A DNA stretch of 64,000 nt from Neobacillus cucumis (GTDB taxonomy: Bacteria > Bacillota > Bacilli > Bacillales > Cytobacillaceae): positions 1-64,000 of the forward strand of contig NZ_JAFBEX010000022.1 in the NCBI RefSeq assembly GCF_016908975.1. Direction: 5' to 3'. Positions 35,695-44,574 of this stretch are shown piece after piece. Below the pieces are notes generated by a model that was given only the letters and a program-made list of their open reading frames with translations, searched no databases and was not told the origin of the DNA. A program made the translations under genes and the position numbers. Numbering within the stretch: the stretch's first letter is position 1; every line of letters starts with the position of its first letter.

Positions 35695-35781
35695 TTTGTG
35701 CAGTTAAGCTTCTGTTTGGTTGATTCTTCCACATAAGAGGGACTATACTAAGTCTTGAATGAAGATAAGGAGGAGAAGCTC

Positions 35782-36609
35782 TTGAACAGCTTACAGTCAA
35801 CCACTACGCTACATAATGGTGTGAAGATGCCATGGTTTGGTCTTGGTGTCTACAAGATCCCAGAGGGTGAAGAAGCTCTCGAATCAGTCAAAATGGCTAT
35901 AAACGCAGGTTACAGAAGCATTGATACAGCGGCACTTTATCAAAATGAAGAAAGTGTGGGTCAATCCATTAAAGAGTCAGGCGTTCCCCGCGCAGAGCTA
36001 TTTATCACCACCAAAGTTTGGAATGAGGATCAGCGCAATAATTCCGTTGAAGAAGCTTTTGAAACAAGCTTACAGAAGCTTGGTCTTGACTATGTAGATT
36101 TGTATTTAATCCACTGGCCAGTTAAGGAAAAATACAAAGACTCATGGAAGGTGCTTGAAAAGTTATATAAAGATAAGCGTGTTCGAGCAATCGGAGTGAG
36201 CAATTTCAACATTCACCACTTAGAGGATTTGATGTCTATTGCAGAAATTAAGCCTATGGTAAACCAAGTAGAGTTACATCCTCTTCATTCACAGCCAGAA
36301 CTTCGCGATTATTGCAAAAAACAGGAAATTCAAATTGAAGCATGGGCTCCGCTTGGACAAGGCAGACTGCTCGACCACCCTGTTCTTCAAGATATTGCTT
36401 CAAGCCACCACAAGTCAATTGCTCAAGTCATCTTACGCTGGGATATTCAGAATGAAATTGTGACAATTCCAAAGTCCGTTCGTGAAAACCGTATCAAAGA
36501 AAACGCTAATATCTTTGATTTTACGTTATCTTCTAGTGATATGGAAAAAATAAATGCACTTAATGAAAATCAACGTTTTGGTGCGGATCCAGATAATTTT
36601 AATTTCTAA
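35782..36609 (+). CDS. Aldo/keto reductase, YvgN-like glyoxal/methylglyoxal reductase
   Basis: A 275-aa AKR barrel. DTAALYQNE carries the catalytic Asp and Tyr, LYLIHWPVKEKY the His, and KPMVNQVELHPL follows. The cofactor part is IPKSVRENRIKENA. It is very similar in layout and sequence to B. subtilis YvgN. TTG at 35782 follows AAGGAGG by 8 nt. It is 87 nt downstream of the SDR gene and may be read with it. Confidence 0.85.
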   Translation: MNSLQSTTTLHNGVKMPWFGLGVYKIPEGEEALESVKMAINAGYRSIDTAALYQNEESVGQSIKESGVPRAELFITTKVWNEDQRNNSVEEAFETSLQKLGLDYVDLYLIHWPVKEKYKDSWKVLEKLYKDKRVRAIGVSNFNIHHLEDLMSIAEIKPMVNQVELHPLHSQPELRDYCKKQEIQIEAWAPLGQGRLLDHPVLQDIASSHHKSIAQVILRWDIQNEIVTIPKSVRENRIKENANIFDFTLSSSDMEKINALNENQRFGADPDNFNF

Positions 36610-36618
36610 TACTAGTGT

Positions 36619-36645
36619 GACTGTCCTTAAAGGGCGGTCTTTTTT
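36619..36645 (+). terminator. Terminator of the aldo/keto reductase gene
   Basis: GACTGTCC and GGGCGGTC pair with GU pairs around TTAA, and T6 follows. Confidence 0.65.
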
Positions 36646-36714
36646 ATAGATGATTGTAAAAATATTCATCAAAGGCCTGTTCAATGCGGCTCTGAATTAA
36701 GTTGTACTCTGCTA

Positions 36715-37208
36715 GGGCAATGAAAGGTCCGTTCATCGACCGTCTCTTACCTCTTTGACCTCGCCTCGGGCAATGAAAAGCCGTTTCATTTACCGTTTGA
36801 ACCAATTTGACCTTCGCATGGGCAATGAAAGACTGTTTCATTTACCCTATAAACCATTTGACCTCCGCTCGGGCAATGAAAGACTGTTTCATTTACCCTA
36901 TGAACCAATTTGACCTTCGCATGGGCAATGAAAGACTGTTTCATTTACCCTATAAACCAATTTGACCTCCGCAGGGCAATGAAAGACTGTTTCATTTACC
37001 CTATAAACCAATTTGGCCTCCGCTCGGGCAATGAAAGACTGTTTCATTTACCCTATAAACCAATTTGATCTTCGTATGGGCAATGAAAGACTGTTTCATT
37101 TACCCTATAAACCAATTTGACCTTCGCTCGGGCAATGAAAGACTGTTTCATTTACCCTATAAACCAATTTGATCTTCGCATGGGCAATGATAGAACGCTT
37201 CATCGACC
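36715..37208. repeat. Tandem array A: ten units of about 52 bp
   Basis: GGGCAATGA starts at 36715, 36768, 36820, 36871, 36923, 36974, 37026, 37078, 37130 and 37182, so steps are 51-53 bp. Interior units are almost identical; the first and last are diverged. Each unit holds an inverted repeat, GGGCAATGAAA with TTTCATTTACCC around a five-base loop. The array fills most of the 636-nt gap between the convergent reductase and nnr genes. Protein frames through it are repeat artefacts. Confidence 0.92.
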
Positions 37209-37245
37209 CAAAATCAAAAAATCCTTCAACCCCATTCCATGACCA

Positions 37246-38799
37246 TCACTCCCCCAACCCCCTTAACTGCTCCCTGACCCCATCAATCAAATCCAACGGA
37301 CCTACCCCATAACTTGATAACTCCTTCGCTTTCTCTTCCCCAGCTCTAGCATGTAGATAGCTCGCAGTCACTAGAGCCTGAACAGGTGATCCACCTTGTG
37401 CAAGAAACGATGCAATCATCCCGGTCAAAACATCCCCACTTCCGCCTTTACCAAGTGCATCATGACCAAGCGGGTTAACAAAAACCTCTCCATGTGGAGT
37501 AGCAATAATCGACCGATGTCCCTTCAACAGCAAATAAACGCCATAATCTTTAGCAAAAGTCTTAGCAATCTCGATTCGGTCCTCTTCCACTTCTTTTACC
37601 GTCTTATGTAACAATCTTGCCATTTCCCCTGGATGCGGCGTAAATAGAACATCCCCTCTATACTCTCGTACCAGACCCAACACACCCCGAAGCAAATATA
37701 ACGCATCCGCATCAACCACTACAGGCTGTGTCGTTAATAACGACATGAAAGCTTTCATCCACGCCTCGCCGCCAGGAAATCTGCTAATCCCCGGACCAAC
37801 CGCCACACTAGAAAATGGACCAATCAATGCTTGCAATTCGGTTAGAGCATCTGCAGCAAAATGTCCATCTTCTTCTGCTAATGGCAAAAATAAGGACTCT
37901 GGATTTTGCGCAGCAGCCATTGGGTAAATACTCTCCGGCACCGCTAAGGTAACAAGTCCTGCACCTGAATTTAAGGCCGATTTTGCCGAAAATATTGGTG
38001 CTCCAACATAAAACTTTGATCCGCCTAACACCAAAACATGACCGAACGTTCCCTTATGCCCATGTTTTGGTCTCGATGGGATCATCTCTTGCACCAAATC
38101 CTCTGTTATTAATCTCGGCATAGCAAGTCCCAACTCACCAACAATCGAAGGTGGAACAGAAATATCTACAGCCTTCCACTCCCCTACATACTTCGGACCA
38201 TCCTGCAAAAAGAACCCTCTTTTTGGAAAAACAAACGTAACAGTCTTGGTTGACTTAATAGCGAGCCCTTCCACCTTGCCAGTATCACTATTCAAGCCTG
38301 AGGGAATATCGACAGACATTATTAGTTTTTCCCCTGCATGCTCATTTACCATAGCGATGATCGTTCCAAACGGTTCTCTTAAAACACCTTTCACACCTGT
38401 TCCTAAAAGTGCATCAACGATAACATCCGCTTGATTCAGTTCTGAGCGAACCATTTTAATCGAGGTTTCATGCAGGAATACAAGTGGTAGCTTACGGTTT
38501 CGATACACCTCAAAATGAACTTTCGCATCACCCTTAATGCGTTCAGGTGGTATAACTAAACATAGCAGCACATTAAATCCTAAATCCACCAGTCTTCGAC
38601 CAATGACAAACCCATCGCCACCATTATTTCCACCGCCCGCGAGGACCATCACTCGTTGGTTTCGTGAAGGAACGCTTGCCACTATTTCCTCAACAACCTT
38701 TGCTCCAGCATTTTCCATTAACACAATCCCAGGCAAGCCAAGCTTGTCCATTGTAAATTGATCCATTAATTGCATTTCCTTCTGCCCTGCAATAAACAT
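37246..38799 (-). CDS. nnr: Bifunctional NAD(P)H-hydrate epimerase/dehydratase
   Basis: A 517-aa repair enzyme for hydrated NAD(P)H. The N-terminal epimerase (YjeF_N, about 1-215) has AGGGNNGGDGFVIGRRL and ADVIVDALLGTGVKG. The C-terminal ADP/ATP-dependent dehydratase (about 230-510) has GHKGTFGHVLVLGGS, TPHPGEMARLL and ALGKGGSGDVLTG. ATG at 38799 follows GAGGTGG; an open frame 40 codons upstream is not supported. In B. subtilis the two activities are on separate proteins; the fusion is common elsewhere. Confidence 0.92.
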   Translation of the reverse strand: MFIAGQKEMQLMDQFTMDKLGLPGIVLMENAGAKVVEEIVASVPSRNQRVMVLAGGGNNGGDGFVIGRRLVDLGFNVLLCLVIPPERIKGDAKVHFEVYRNRKLPLVFLHETSIKMVRSELNQADVIVDALLGTGVKGVLREPFGTIIAMVNEHAGEKLIMSVDIPSGLNSDTGKVEGLAIKSTKTVTFVFPKRGFFLQDGPKYVGEWKAVDISVPPSIVGELGLAMPRLITEDLVQEMIPSRPKHGHKGTFGHVLVLGGSKFYVGAPIFSAKSALNSGAGLVTLAVPESIYPMAAAQNPESLFLPLAEEDGHFAADALTELQALIGPFSSVAVGPGISRFPGGEAWMKAFMSLLTTQPVVVDADALYLLRGVLGLVREYRGDVLFTPHPGEMARLLHKTVKEVEEDRIEIAKTFAKDYGVYLLLKGHRSIIATPHGEVFVNPLGHDALGKGGSGDVLTGMIASFLAQGGSPVQALVTASYLHARAGEEKAKELSSYGVGPLDLIDGVREQLRGLGE

Positions 38800-38945
38800 A
38801 ACATTCCACCTCTTTCCTCCATTATAAACCTTTCCCCTCCCCTTTCCAGTTACCGCCAATACGAATTTCAACAAAACAAATGGGGCAAAATATATACGAG
38901 CAATTTTTATATTGCTCAAAAAAAATTCGTCGGGAGTGATGTATC

Positions 38946-39140
38946 ATGGGTAGAAACAAACTTTTGGTTCCTGGTTCAGGTGATGTCCTAAATCAAATGA
39001 AAGAGGAGATTGCCAACGAGTTTGGCGTTCATCTTGGTGCTGATACGACCGCGCGAGCAAACGGTTCAGTCGGCGGCGAAATGACCAAACGTCTTGTCGC
39101 TTACGCTGAACAAACATTACGAAATCACCAAAATCAATAA
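38946..39140 (+). CDS. Alpha/beta-type small acid-soluble spore protein
   Basis: A 64-aa DNA-binding spore protein. The family signatures are LNQMKEEIANEFGV and the GEMTKRLVAYAEQ end, with GPR-type cleavage around NEFGV. It coats spore DNA and is degraded at germination. The ribosome binding site is GGGAGTG. An inverted repeat (GAGCAAT..ATTGCTC) lies in its leader near 38898-38918. Single gene. Confidence 0.92.
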   Translation: MGRNKLLVPGSGDVLNQMKEEIANEFGVHLGADTTARANGSVGGEMTKRLVAYAEQTLRNHQNQ

Positions 39141-39155
39141 CTGGTGAAGTCAAAA

Positions 39156-39176
39156 GGGTGTCCAATCTGGACACCC
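39156..39176 (-). terminator. Hairpin between SASP and the 57-aa gene
   Basis: GGGTGTCCA and TGGACACCC pair perfectly around ATC. The minus strand has TTTT next, so it mainly terminates the 57-aa gene. Confidence 0.7.
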
Positions 39177-39189
39177 TCCTCAGATAAAT

Positions 39190-39363
39190 TTAATTAGCAA
39201 AAAGAATCTTTATCTCACTTTCCGCTTCAACCATCCTGCCAAATCGATAGCCTTCGATTAGTAGATGTCGTTCATGGTCCGTTAAACGACGGTTCCATTT
39301 TGTTTCTAAGTAAAGGATTACTTCGTTATAAAAAATTTCCGGATATTCAAAAGGGGTATTCAT
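39190..39363 (-). CDS. Small hypothetical protein, 57 aa
   Basis: A short gene with an excellent ribosome binding site (AGGAGG, 8 nt before the ATG). The sequence includes NEVILYLETKWNRRLTDHER and LIEGYRFGRM, helical and charged. No family is recognised with certainty. It lies between SASP and a strong hairpin, and a terminator follows it, so it looks like a real gene. Confidence 0.6.
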   Translation of the reverse strand: MNTPFEYPEIFYNEVILYLETKWNRRLTDHERHLLIEGYRFGRMVEAESEIKILFAN

Positions 39364-39655
39364 CTCCTTCTCCTCCTTTTCTTCATCGCCTCTTCCTTTA
39401 CCATCATGTCCAAATTCTCGACTATTTAAAAAGGATCATCGCAATATGGCGAAAGATCACAAACGAGTTTTAGAATAATCCCTTTTCTTTTTATTTATGC
39501 AGAAATTTAAAATTGGTATAGGTCAATCGATTTAGGCAAGATTCATTATTTTTGAAAAATAGGAAATAATAGTCTTGGAACTGGTTAAAGAACTATGTAA
39601 ATGGATGGTAATCGGTTTATAAATATTATATTATGAGAAAGCGGTGAACGTGTTT

Positions 39656-39949
39656 ATGAATCAAGATTTTACCATTAATCATGAACAGATACCCAATTTT
39701 AAGAGTCATGACGAAGCACGAACATATTTAAAAAATCTTTATGGTGATCGTTTTTTATTAAGATTGACAGAAATGAGGGATGGGAAACGCGTAAATATGT
39801 ACCATCTTGTGAAAGATCCTGAGGTTTATCAACCTTATATGGAAAGCTTTTCTCATGACGTTAAACATGATATAACCAACATTGATGTATTTAAAAGTTA
39901 TAATACCATCGAAATAGATGAAAATGGACACGTGCGTTTTCAATCATGA
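39656..39949 (+). CDS. Hypothetical protein, about 97 aa
   Basis: A soluble protein with EARTYLKNLYGDRFLLRLTE and an acidic end (IDENGHVRFQS). No family recognised. The start is uncertain: ATG at 39656 has GCGGTG 9 nt upstream and GTG at 39644 has AGAAAG. Single gene, convergent with terC. Confidence 0.5.
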   Translation: MNQDFTINHEQIPNFKSHDEARTYLKNLYGDRFLLRLTEMRDGKRVNMYHLVKDPEVYQPYMESFSHDVKHDITNIDVFKSYNTIEIDENGHVRFQS

Positions 39950-39953
39950 AAAA

Positions 39954-39976
39954 GGAAGGCATATTATTTGCCTTCC
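39954..39976. terminator. Terminator of terC (and of the 97-aa gene)
   Basis: GGAAGGCA and TGCCTTCC pair perfectly with a 7-nt loop; TTTTT follows on the minus strand. Confidence 0.7.
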
Positions 39977-39986
39977 CTCAATAGCT

Positions 39987-40718
39987 TTAAATGGTGCTCT
40001 GTTTCCCCAAGATTTTTCGGATAAAATGAACAATAAAAGTACTTAAGAAAATGCCAATTAAGATACTAAAAAACACAAATTCATCCATATGAAATCCAAA
40101 AGCAGAAACAATCATCTTCACGCCAATGATTGCCACAAGGACAAATGCAGTCGTTTCGAATTCTGGCACCCTTTCGATGAGTGCCAGAAATAGGTGTGCT
40201 ACTCCCCTCATCATCAAGATTCCAATTACTCCTCCAAGCAACAAAATCCACTCTTGATTTGATACACCAAACGCAGCGATGACGCTGTCAAAGCTAAAAG
40301 CAATATCCATCAGCTCTACAGTTATAACGGTCTGCCAAAAACCCTTCTTTCTGCTCGTAACTTCGTCTTCCTCATCATTTTTATTTAAAAGGTTTTGAAA
40401 CACAATCCAAAGGAGATAGTGCCCTCCAACAATTTTTATCCAAGGAATGGTTGTTAAGGTTACGCCAACTCCAATGGCAAATACTCGAAAAAAATACGCG
40501 CCAAATATCCCATAAAATAAGGCTTTTCTTCGCTGGTTCTTGGGCAGGTGTTTTACCATCACCGCTAAAACCAGAGCATTATCGGCCGACAATAACCCTT
40601 CAAGAATAATCAAGGTACCGATAACTCCCCAACTAGCAGGATTCGTAAATACTTCTTTGAATGCCTCGAATGAAAAGATGGTTGTATAACTATTTATCAT
40701 TTCATGTAAGAAGTCCAT
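39987..40718 (-). CDS. TerC family membrane protein
   Basis: A 243-aa polytopic protein with about seven helices. The signature LLSADNALVLAVMV and the second SFDSVIAAFGVS, both with the paired acidic residues, are present. TerC proteins have been linked to metal (manganese) export in Bacillus. Two homologous halves are seen. A yybP-ykoY riboswitch, common on such genes, is not visible in the 170 nt upstream. Confidence 0.88.
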   Translation of the reverse strand: MDFLHEMINSYTTIFSFEAFKEVFTNPASWGVIGTLIILEGLLSADNALVLAVMVKHLPKNQRRKALFYGIFGAYFFRVFAIGVGVTLTTIPWIKIVGGHYLLWIVFQNLLNKNDEEDEVTSRKKGFWQTVITVELMDIAFSFDSVIAAFGVSNQEWILLLGGVIGILMMRGVAHLFLALIERVPEFETTAFVLVAIIGVKMIVSAFGFHMDEFVFFSILIGIFLSTFIVHFIRKILGKQSTI

Positions 40719-40850
40719 CTGGATCTGTTTCTCCCTTTCTTTTTCCAGTAATGTTTGTCCAATTAAACAGGATTGTCTTCTTACTTAAATGTATGTAGGG
40801 TAAATCGATATATGACAAGCATTCTCTATTGTTACCAAGTTAACAAAAAA

Positions 40851-40881
40851 CCTGTATACCATTTACTAAACGGTATACAGG
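40851..40881 (-). terminator. Terminator of the FMN reductase gene
   Basis: CCTGTATACC and GGTATACAGG form a perfect 10-bp stem; T6 follows on the minus strand. Confidence 0.85.
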
Positions 40882-40890
40882 CGGTAGTTC

Positions 40891-41430
40891 CTATTCATTG
40901 ATTAGATTGATAAAACGCTCAACGACTTCATCGACAAATTTCACCGTTGCCTCATCTGTAAGACGACCGGAGTTCACATCAAATTTCGTCATAGCTTGAT
41001 TAATGAGAATTTCGTTGCCCACTGGTGATAAGAGCTTAACTTGTAAAGCTGTTAAAATTTGTCTTAATTGAAGCTGCGCACGCAATGTTCCCATTAATCC
41101 GGTAGCAGCCCCGGCTGTCATGACTGGCTTCCCAATTAATACTTTATCTACTCGTGATAACCAATCTAAGGCGTTCTTTAACACCCCTGGAATCGACCAG
41201 TTGTATTCCGGAGTAATGATGATGACACCGTCAGCTTCATTTACTTTTTGTTTAAATTCAACTACTGATTCGGCAGGATTGAATTCTTCATCCTGGTTAA
41301 AATACGGAAGCAAGCCGAGATCTAGTACCTCTAGTTCAAATTTAGCTGCAAATCGATCCTGAATCGTAAAGGCTAGTTGCTTATTATATGAATCTTTCCG
41401 CAAACTTCCTACTAGTGCTACAATTTTCAT
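40891..41430 (-). CDS. NAD(P)H-dependent FMN reductase
   Basis: A 179-aa flavodoxin-like protein. FMN-phosphate loop ALVGSLRKDSYN is at the start, TPEYNWSIPGVLKNALDWLS in the middle, and GAATGLMGTLRAQLQL follows. It resembles azo-/chromate-reductase-type enzymes such as B. subtilis YhdA. It probably reduces quinones or azo compounds with NADPH. Confidence 0.88.
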   Translation of the reverse strand: MKIVALVGSLRKDSYNKQLAFTIQDRFAAKFELEVLDLGLLPYFNQDEEFNPAESVVEFKQKVNEADGVIIITPEYNWSIPGVLKNALDWLSRVDKVLIGKPVMTAGAATGLMGTLRAQLQLRQILTALQVKLLSPVGNEILINQAMTKFDVNSGRLTDEATVKFVDEVVERFINLINE

Positions 41431-41515
41431 ACTATTTCCACCTTTTTTATGTAATTTAATTCGATTATAGAAATAAATATAGTTAAATTCAAATGACTTG
41501 CTCCTATGTTAGAAA

Positions 41516-41545
41516 AAAAGCTGATTTCAGGTGAAATCAGCTTTT
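41516..41545 (-). terminator. Terminator of the two-gene unit 42414-41550
   Basis: AAAAGCTGATTTC pairs with GAAATCAGCTTTT perfectly; the loop is AGGT. T7 follows on the minus strand. Confidence 0.85.
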
Positions 41546-41549
41546 GTCA

Positions 41550-42041
41550 TTATTTGTAAATAGCAGCCACAACCTGGTCATAGGTCATTTTACTATCAAC
41601 CACATATACACCAGGTTTTAATTTATTTTCTAGTCCTTTTCTCTCGATATCCTTTGAAAATTCAAAGGCGTTCTTCACCAGATTTGCTCTAACAAGGGTT
41701 CTGCCCACATCAATACTAGTCATTCCATCAGATACATTAACAACAACACGTGTGACTGTGTTAGAAGCAGGAGTGGCAGCAGTCGCTTTTGCTTGTACCG
41801 ATGCTTTTGCATCTTGTACCTGCTTATCATTTTCAGCCTTCGTTTGTACAATATAGCCAGTTGCTTGAAGTTGCTTTTTCATTTCATCAGCGGTTAGTTG
41901 AACCTTCTTAGTGACCGTCGTCACAGCTGGTTTAGTGGTTGTTTTGGCAACATCATTTTTTCCAGTAAGATAAATTGCTCCACAAATGGTGGTCGTGATC
42001 AGCATACCGGCAGCAAAACTGCTAAGTAAGTTAAATTTCAT
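41550..42041 (-). CDS. MltG/YceG-like N-terminal domain protein, no catalytic domain
   Basis: A 163-aa protein with a membrane anchor (about 6-25) and an Ala/Thr/Lys-rich linker. A LysM-like YceG N-domain follows: VVVNVSDGMTSIDVGRTL and KLKPGVYVVDSKMTYDQVV. Full MltG (over 300 aa) has a catalytic transglycosylase domain after this; here it is absent. It may bind glycan or regulate the real MltG. ATG at 42041 follows AGAAAGG and overlaps the upstream gene by 11 nt, so the two are coupled. Confidence 0.75.
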   Translation of the reverse strand: MKFNLLSSFAAGMLITTTICGAIYLTGKNDVAKTTTKPAVTTVTKKVQLTADEMKKQLQATGYIVQTKAENDKQVQDAKASVQAKATAATPASNTVTRVVVNVSDGMTSIDVGRTLVRANLVKNAFEFSKDIERKGLENKLKPGVYVVDSKMTYDQVVAAIYK

Positions 42042-42414
42042 TTGCAACCTTTCTCCCTTCCTTTATTGTCCGGTAAGGAGCAAGTACCTGCTCGATTTTT
42101 TCAATGCTTACTTGTTTCATGTCGGCAATACTCTCGGTCGAGTAATTCCGGTTCGCTAAATCGAGGACTTCACGCATGAACACTTTTTCTTCAGAAGAAA
42201 GTTGAACGCCTGCTTCCTTCATTATGACTTCAAGATCAAGTTCGATGTTTCTAATTGACTCTTGAAGAGCATTGATTTCCTTCATAGTTTCAATATGAAT
42301 TAAATCAATTTGTTTATGTTGTGCCTTTGATTTTTGAGAAGTTCTGGAAATAGAAATCACTAGCAAAATAATAGAAATCCCAAATAACCCGGCTAAAGTC
42401 CATAGCATCATCAT
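42031..42414 (-). CDS. Hypothetical membrane-anchored coiled-coil protein
   Basis: A 127-aa protein with one N-terminal membrane helix (about 3-23) and a charged coiled coil (QKSKAQHKQIDLIHIETMKE and onwards), then a helical tail with YSTESIADMKQVSIEKIEQV. No family recognised. ATG at 42414 follows GGAGG. It is coupled to the MltG-like gene, so the two proteins probably act together at the membrane. Confidence 0.65.
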   Translation of the reverse strand: MMMLWTLAGLFGISIILLVISISRTSQKSKAQHKQIDLIHIETMKEINALQESIRNIELDLEVIMKEAGVQLSSEEKVFMREVLDLANRNYSTESIADMKQVSIEKIEQVLAPYRTIKEGRKVANEI

Positions 42415-42575
42415 TAGTACCTCCAATAATTAATAACAATACACTATTATACAACCATTCTAGTTTTTTTGGCTAATTTTATTGCAAAATACAGCTAAAG
42501 TCGTAGAGATTTGGAAAATTTCAGCGAAATATGTAAACATATTTTTCAAATTCGACATTAATCTACCAATAAAAA

Positions 42576-42601
42576 AACGATGAGATACAATTCTCATCGT
42601 T
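42576..42601 (-). terminator. Terminator of iolS
   Basis: AACGATGAGA and TCTCATCGTT pair perfectly; T7 follows on the minus strand. The GC-rich repeat lies between it and the gene. Confidence 0.85.
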
Positions 42602-42629
42602 ACTTTTTATTAAGCTTTGTTAAATTGGG

Positions 42630-42770
42630 CTGTTAATTTCCGCTGCAGGTGCTCGCTTTCCGCGGGCGTGCCGGGGTGCCGGGGTGCCTTCACGGCGCTG
42701 AATGCGCCTGTGGGGTCTCCCCAGCCCCGTACTCCCGCAGGAGTCGAGCACCTTCCGCTCCAATCAACAG
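42630..42770. repeat. GC-rich intergenic repeat (copy 3, internal duplication)
   Basis: The ends are CTGTTAATT and AATCAACAG. GTGCTCG near the left pairs with CGAGCAC near the right, where copy 2 has GCGTTCG and CGAGCGC. The segment GTGCCGGG is duplicated (GTGCCGGGGTGCCGGGGTGC). The central hairpin is GGCGCTGAATGCGCC, a changed version of copy 2. The copy is in the 3' part of the iolS transcript. The rest of the 42415-42806 gap is AT-rich with one terminator. Confidence 0.85.
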
Positions 42771-42806
42771 AATATAAAAACAACCATATCGTTTAATAGA
42801 GCCTTT

Positions 42807-43736
42807 TTAAGATTGGAAAACTCGATCGATTTCTTGGATTTCAGCATCCGTTAATTGGATTTCTAAGGTTTTGAGGTTGTTCAATACTTGCTCAGCTCGT
42901 TTAGCACCCGGAATAATGACATCAATCGCCTCACGTGTCAAATACCATGCAAGGACAACATGGGCAACCTCTGCTCCCTTTCCATTGGCAATGTCGCGAA
43001 TATGTTCCATTTTTTCCAATGTCGCTTCAAATGTTTCTTTTTGAAAGAATTTACCGCGCTTTTCTTCTAGATTTGTATTCTTGTTGTATTTGCCAGTTAA
43101 CAAACCAGAAGCAAGTGGGAAATACGGGATATAAGAAATTCCATTATTAATGGCATAAGGAAACAATTCTTTTTCTGCATCTCGGCTCAATAAGTTATAC
43201 TCACCTTGATAAACATCAACATAGCCATCTTTATTCGCTTCTCTTAACTGCTCAATTGAAAAATTGGATACACCGATTGCGCGGATTTTCCCTTCATCTT
43301 TCAGTTGTTTTAATACACCAACAGCTTCATCTTTTGGTGTATCTTTATCAGGAAAGTGAATATAAAATAAATCTATGTAATCGGTTTGCAAACGCTGTAA
43401 ACTTTCTTCGACAGATTGCTTTAAAAAGGAAGGTGAATTATCGATGACGATGTCTTTCCCTACGAATTTATGAGCTGCCTTTGTCGCGATAACAAGCTGT
43501 GAGCGCGAGCCGATTTCTTTTACGACTTCCCCAATGATTTCTTCCGAACGTTTTGGACCATAAATAAAAGCGGTATCTAAGAAATTAATGCCATTCGCAA
43601 TTCCCGTCCGAACTAACTCCCTTCCCGCTTCTTCGTCAAGGTTTTGGAATAGATTGTGACCACCTACTGCATTGGTGCCTAACCCAATTGGATTAACATA
43701 TAAGTTAGTTTTACCAATACGAACTTGGTTTGACAT
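42807..43736 (-). CDS. iolS: Aldo/keto reductase, IolS-like
   Basis: A 309-aa AKR11-type reductase. The N-terminal half reads IGLGTNAVGGHNLFQNL, DTAFIYGPKRSEE has the catalytic Tyr, and FYIHFPDKDTPKDEAV and GEYNLLSRDAEKELFPYA follow. Sequence layout is very close to B. subtilis IolS. No other inositol genes are nearby, so the physiological substrate is not shown by context. Confidence 0.85.
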   Translation of the reverse strand: MSNQVRIGKTNLYVNPIGLGTNAVGGHNLFQNLDEEAGRELVRTGIANGINFLDTAFIYGPKRSEEIIGEVVKEIGSRSQLVIATKAAHKFVGKDIVIDNSPSFLKQSVEESLQRLQTDYIDLFYIHFPDKDTPKDEAVGVLKQLKDEGKIRAIGVSNFSIEQLREANKDGYVDVYQGEYNLLSRDAEKELFPYAINNGISYIPYFPLASGLLTGKYNKNTNLEEKRGKFFQKETFEATLEKMEHIRDIANGKGAEVAHVVLAWYLTREAIDVIIPGAKRAEQVLNNLKTLEIQLTDAEIQEIDRVFQS

Positions 43737-43808
43737 TTCTAATCATCTCCTTTTTTTGCCTATGAATATAATAGCAGACTTTTGATTTTTCAACTAAGAA
43801 AAGGCTTT

Positions 43809-44432
43809 CTAGCTTCTAAAAATTAACTTCTTTAACTCATCCTCTGTATAGTGATCCTTAATCCCAGGTTTTGTTTGTAAATAATGAAAAATTTCTTCAT
43901 TAGGATAGTCTACTTTTAATCCCTTAATAATTGTGGTTAAGTATGCATGTGAGGGCTTTTTCGATTCAACATCATTAATATTCCAAGGAGCTGTAAAGCT
44001 GAAAACAGGATAGCCCTCTTCCTCACCCAAATACAGTATATTTCCGTACCAAGCATCTCGGAATACTTTTGATCCATTTTTGATCACTTCATCCATATCA
44101 ATATGAAAATCGATTCCGTTGTTTTCCTGGCTTACAATATCCCTAAACTGCTCCAAGGTAATTAAATATCTTTTACTTAACGTAGCACAGCCGGGATCTT
44201 CGGTTAGGTCTATAAATGCCACCCCTTTAGATCCCCATTTGCGAGCTTCTTTTGCAAAGTAAAGTGGATAGTTCATAGTGAATGTAGATGAAGCGATTGG
44301 AAGTGAGGGATCTTTACATCCGGTCTCTACCTTTGTTGAACCCTCAGGTTTGCCTCCTTTTATATAGCATAAAAAACGCTCAGTATTAATATTTGAACCA
44401 TAACTCGCATACCAGACATACTTTTCAGTCAA
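43809..44432 (-). CDS. Gamma-glutamylcyclotransferase-like protein
   Basis: A 207-aa protein. YASYGSN near the N-terminus is the substrate-loop motif of the GGCT/AIG2 fold. Following parts (ALKGGKPEG-like loop, NYPLYFAKEARKWGSKGVAF) fit this fold. Whether it has cyclotransferase activity is open. TTG start at 44432 with GGTGAT upstream. Confidence 0.6.
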   Translation of the reverse strand: MTEKYVWYASYGSNINTERFLCYIKGGKPEGSTKVETGCKDPSLPIASSTFTMNYPLYFAKEARKWGSKGVAFIDLTEDPGCATLSKRYLITLEQFRDIVSQENNGIDFHIDMDEVIKNGSKVFRDAWYGNILYLGEEEGYPVFSFTAPWNINDVESKKPSHAYLTTIIKGLKVDYPNEEIFHYLQTKPGIKDHYTEDELKKLIFRS

Positions 44433-44574
44433 GATTGATCACCCACATTCTACCTGTTTTTATCTATTTTAACACTCTTTAAAGAAAGGTTATTCCTAAC
44501 AGTACAATATTAATAGACCATTTAAAAATAGCTCAAACTATTCACATACTATTTCCTTTTAATAGGAGGATAAA

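Noticed and set aside
36644..36841. Small protein frame across the start of array A
   Set aside because: It is created by the repeat and has no ribosome binding site; its sequence repeats with the DNA.
36715..37208. CRISPR array
   Set aside because: Units repeat through their full 52 bp with no variable spacers and there are no cas genes nearby.
42807..43736. Part of an inositol utilisation cluster
   Set aside because: No other iol genes lie near; the protein only resembles IolS.
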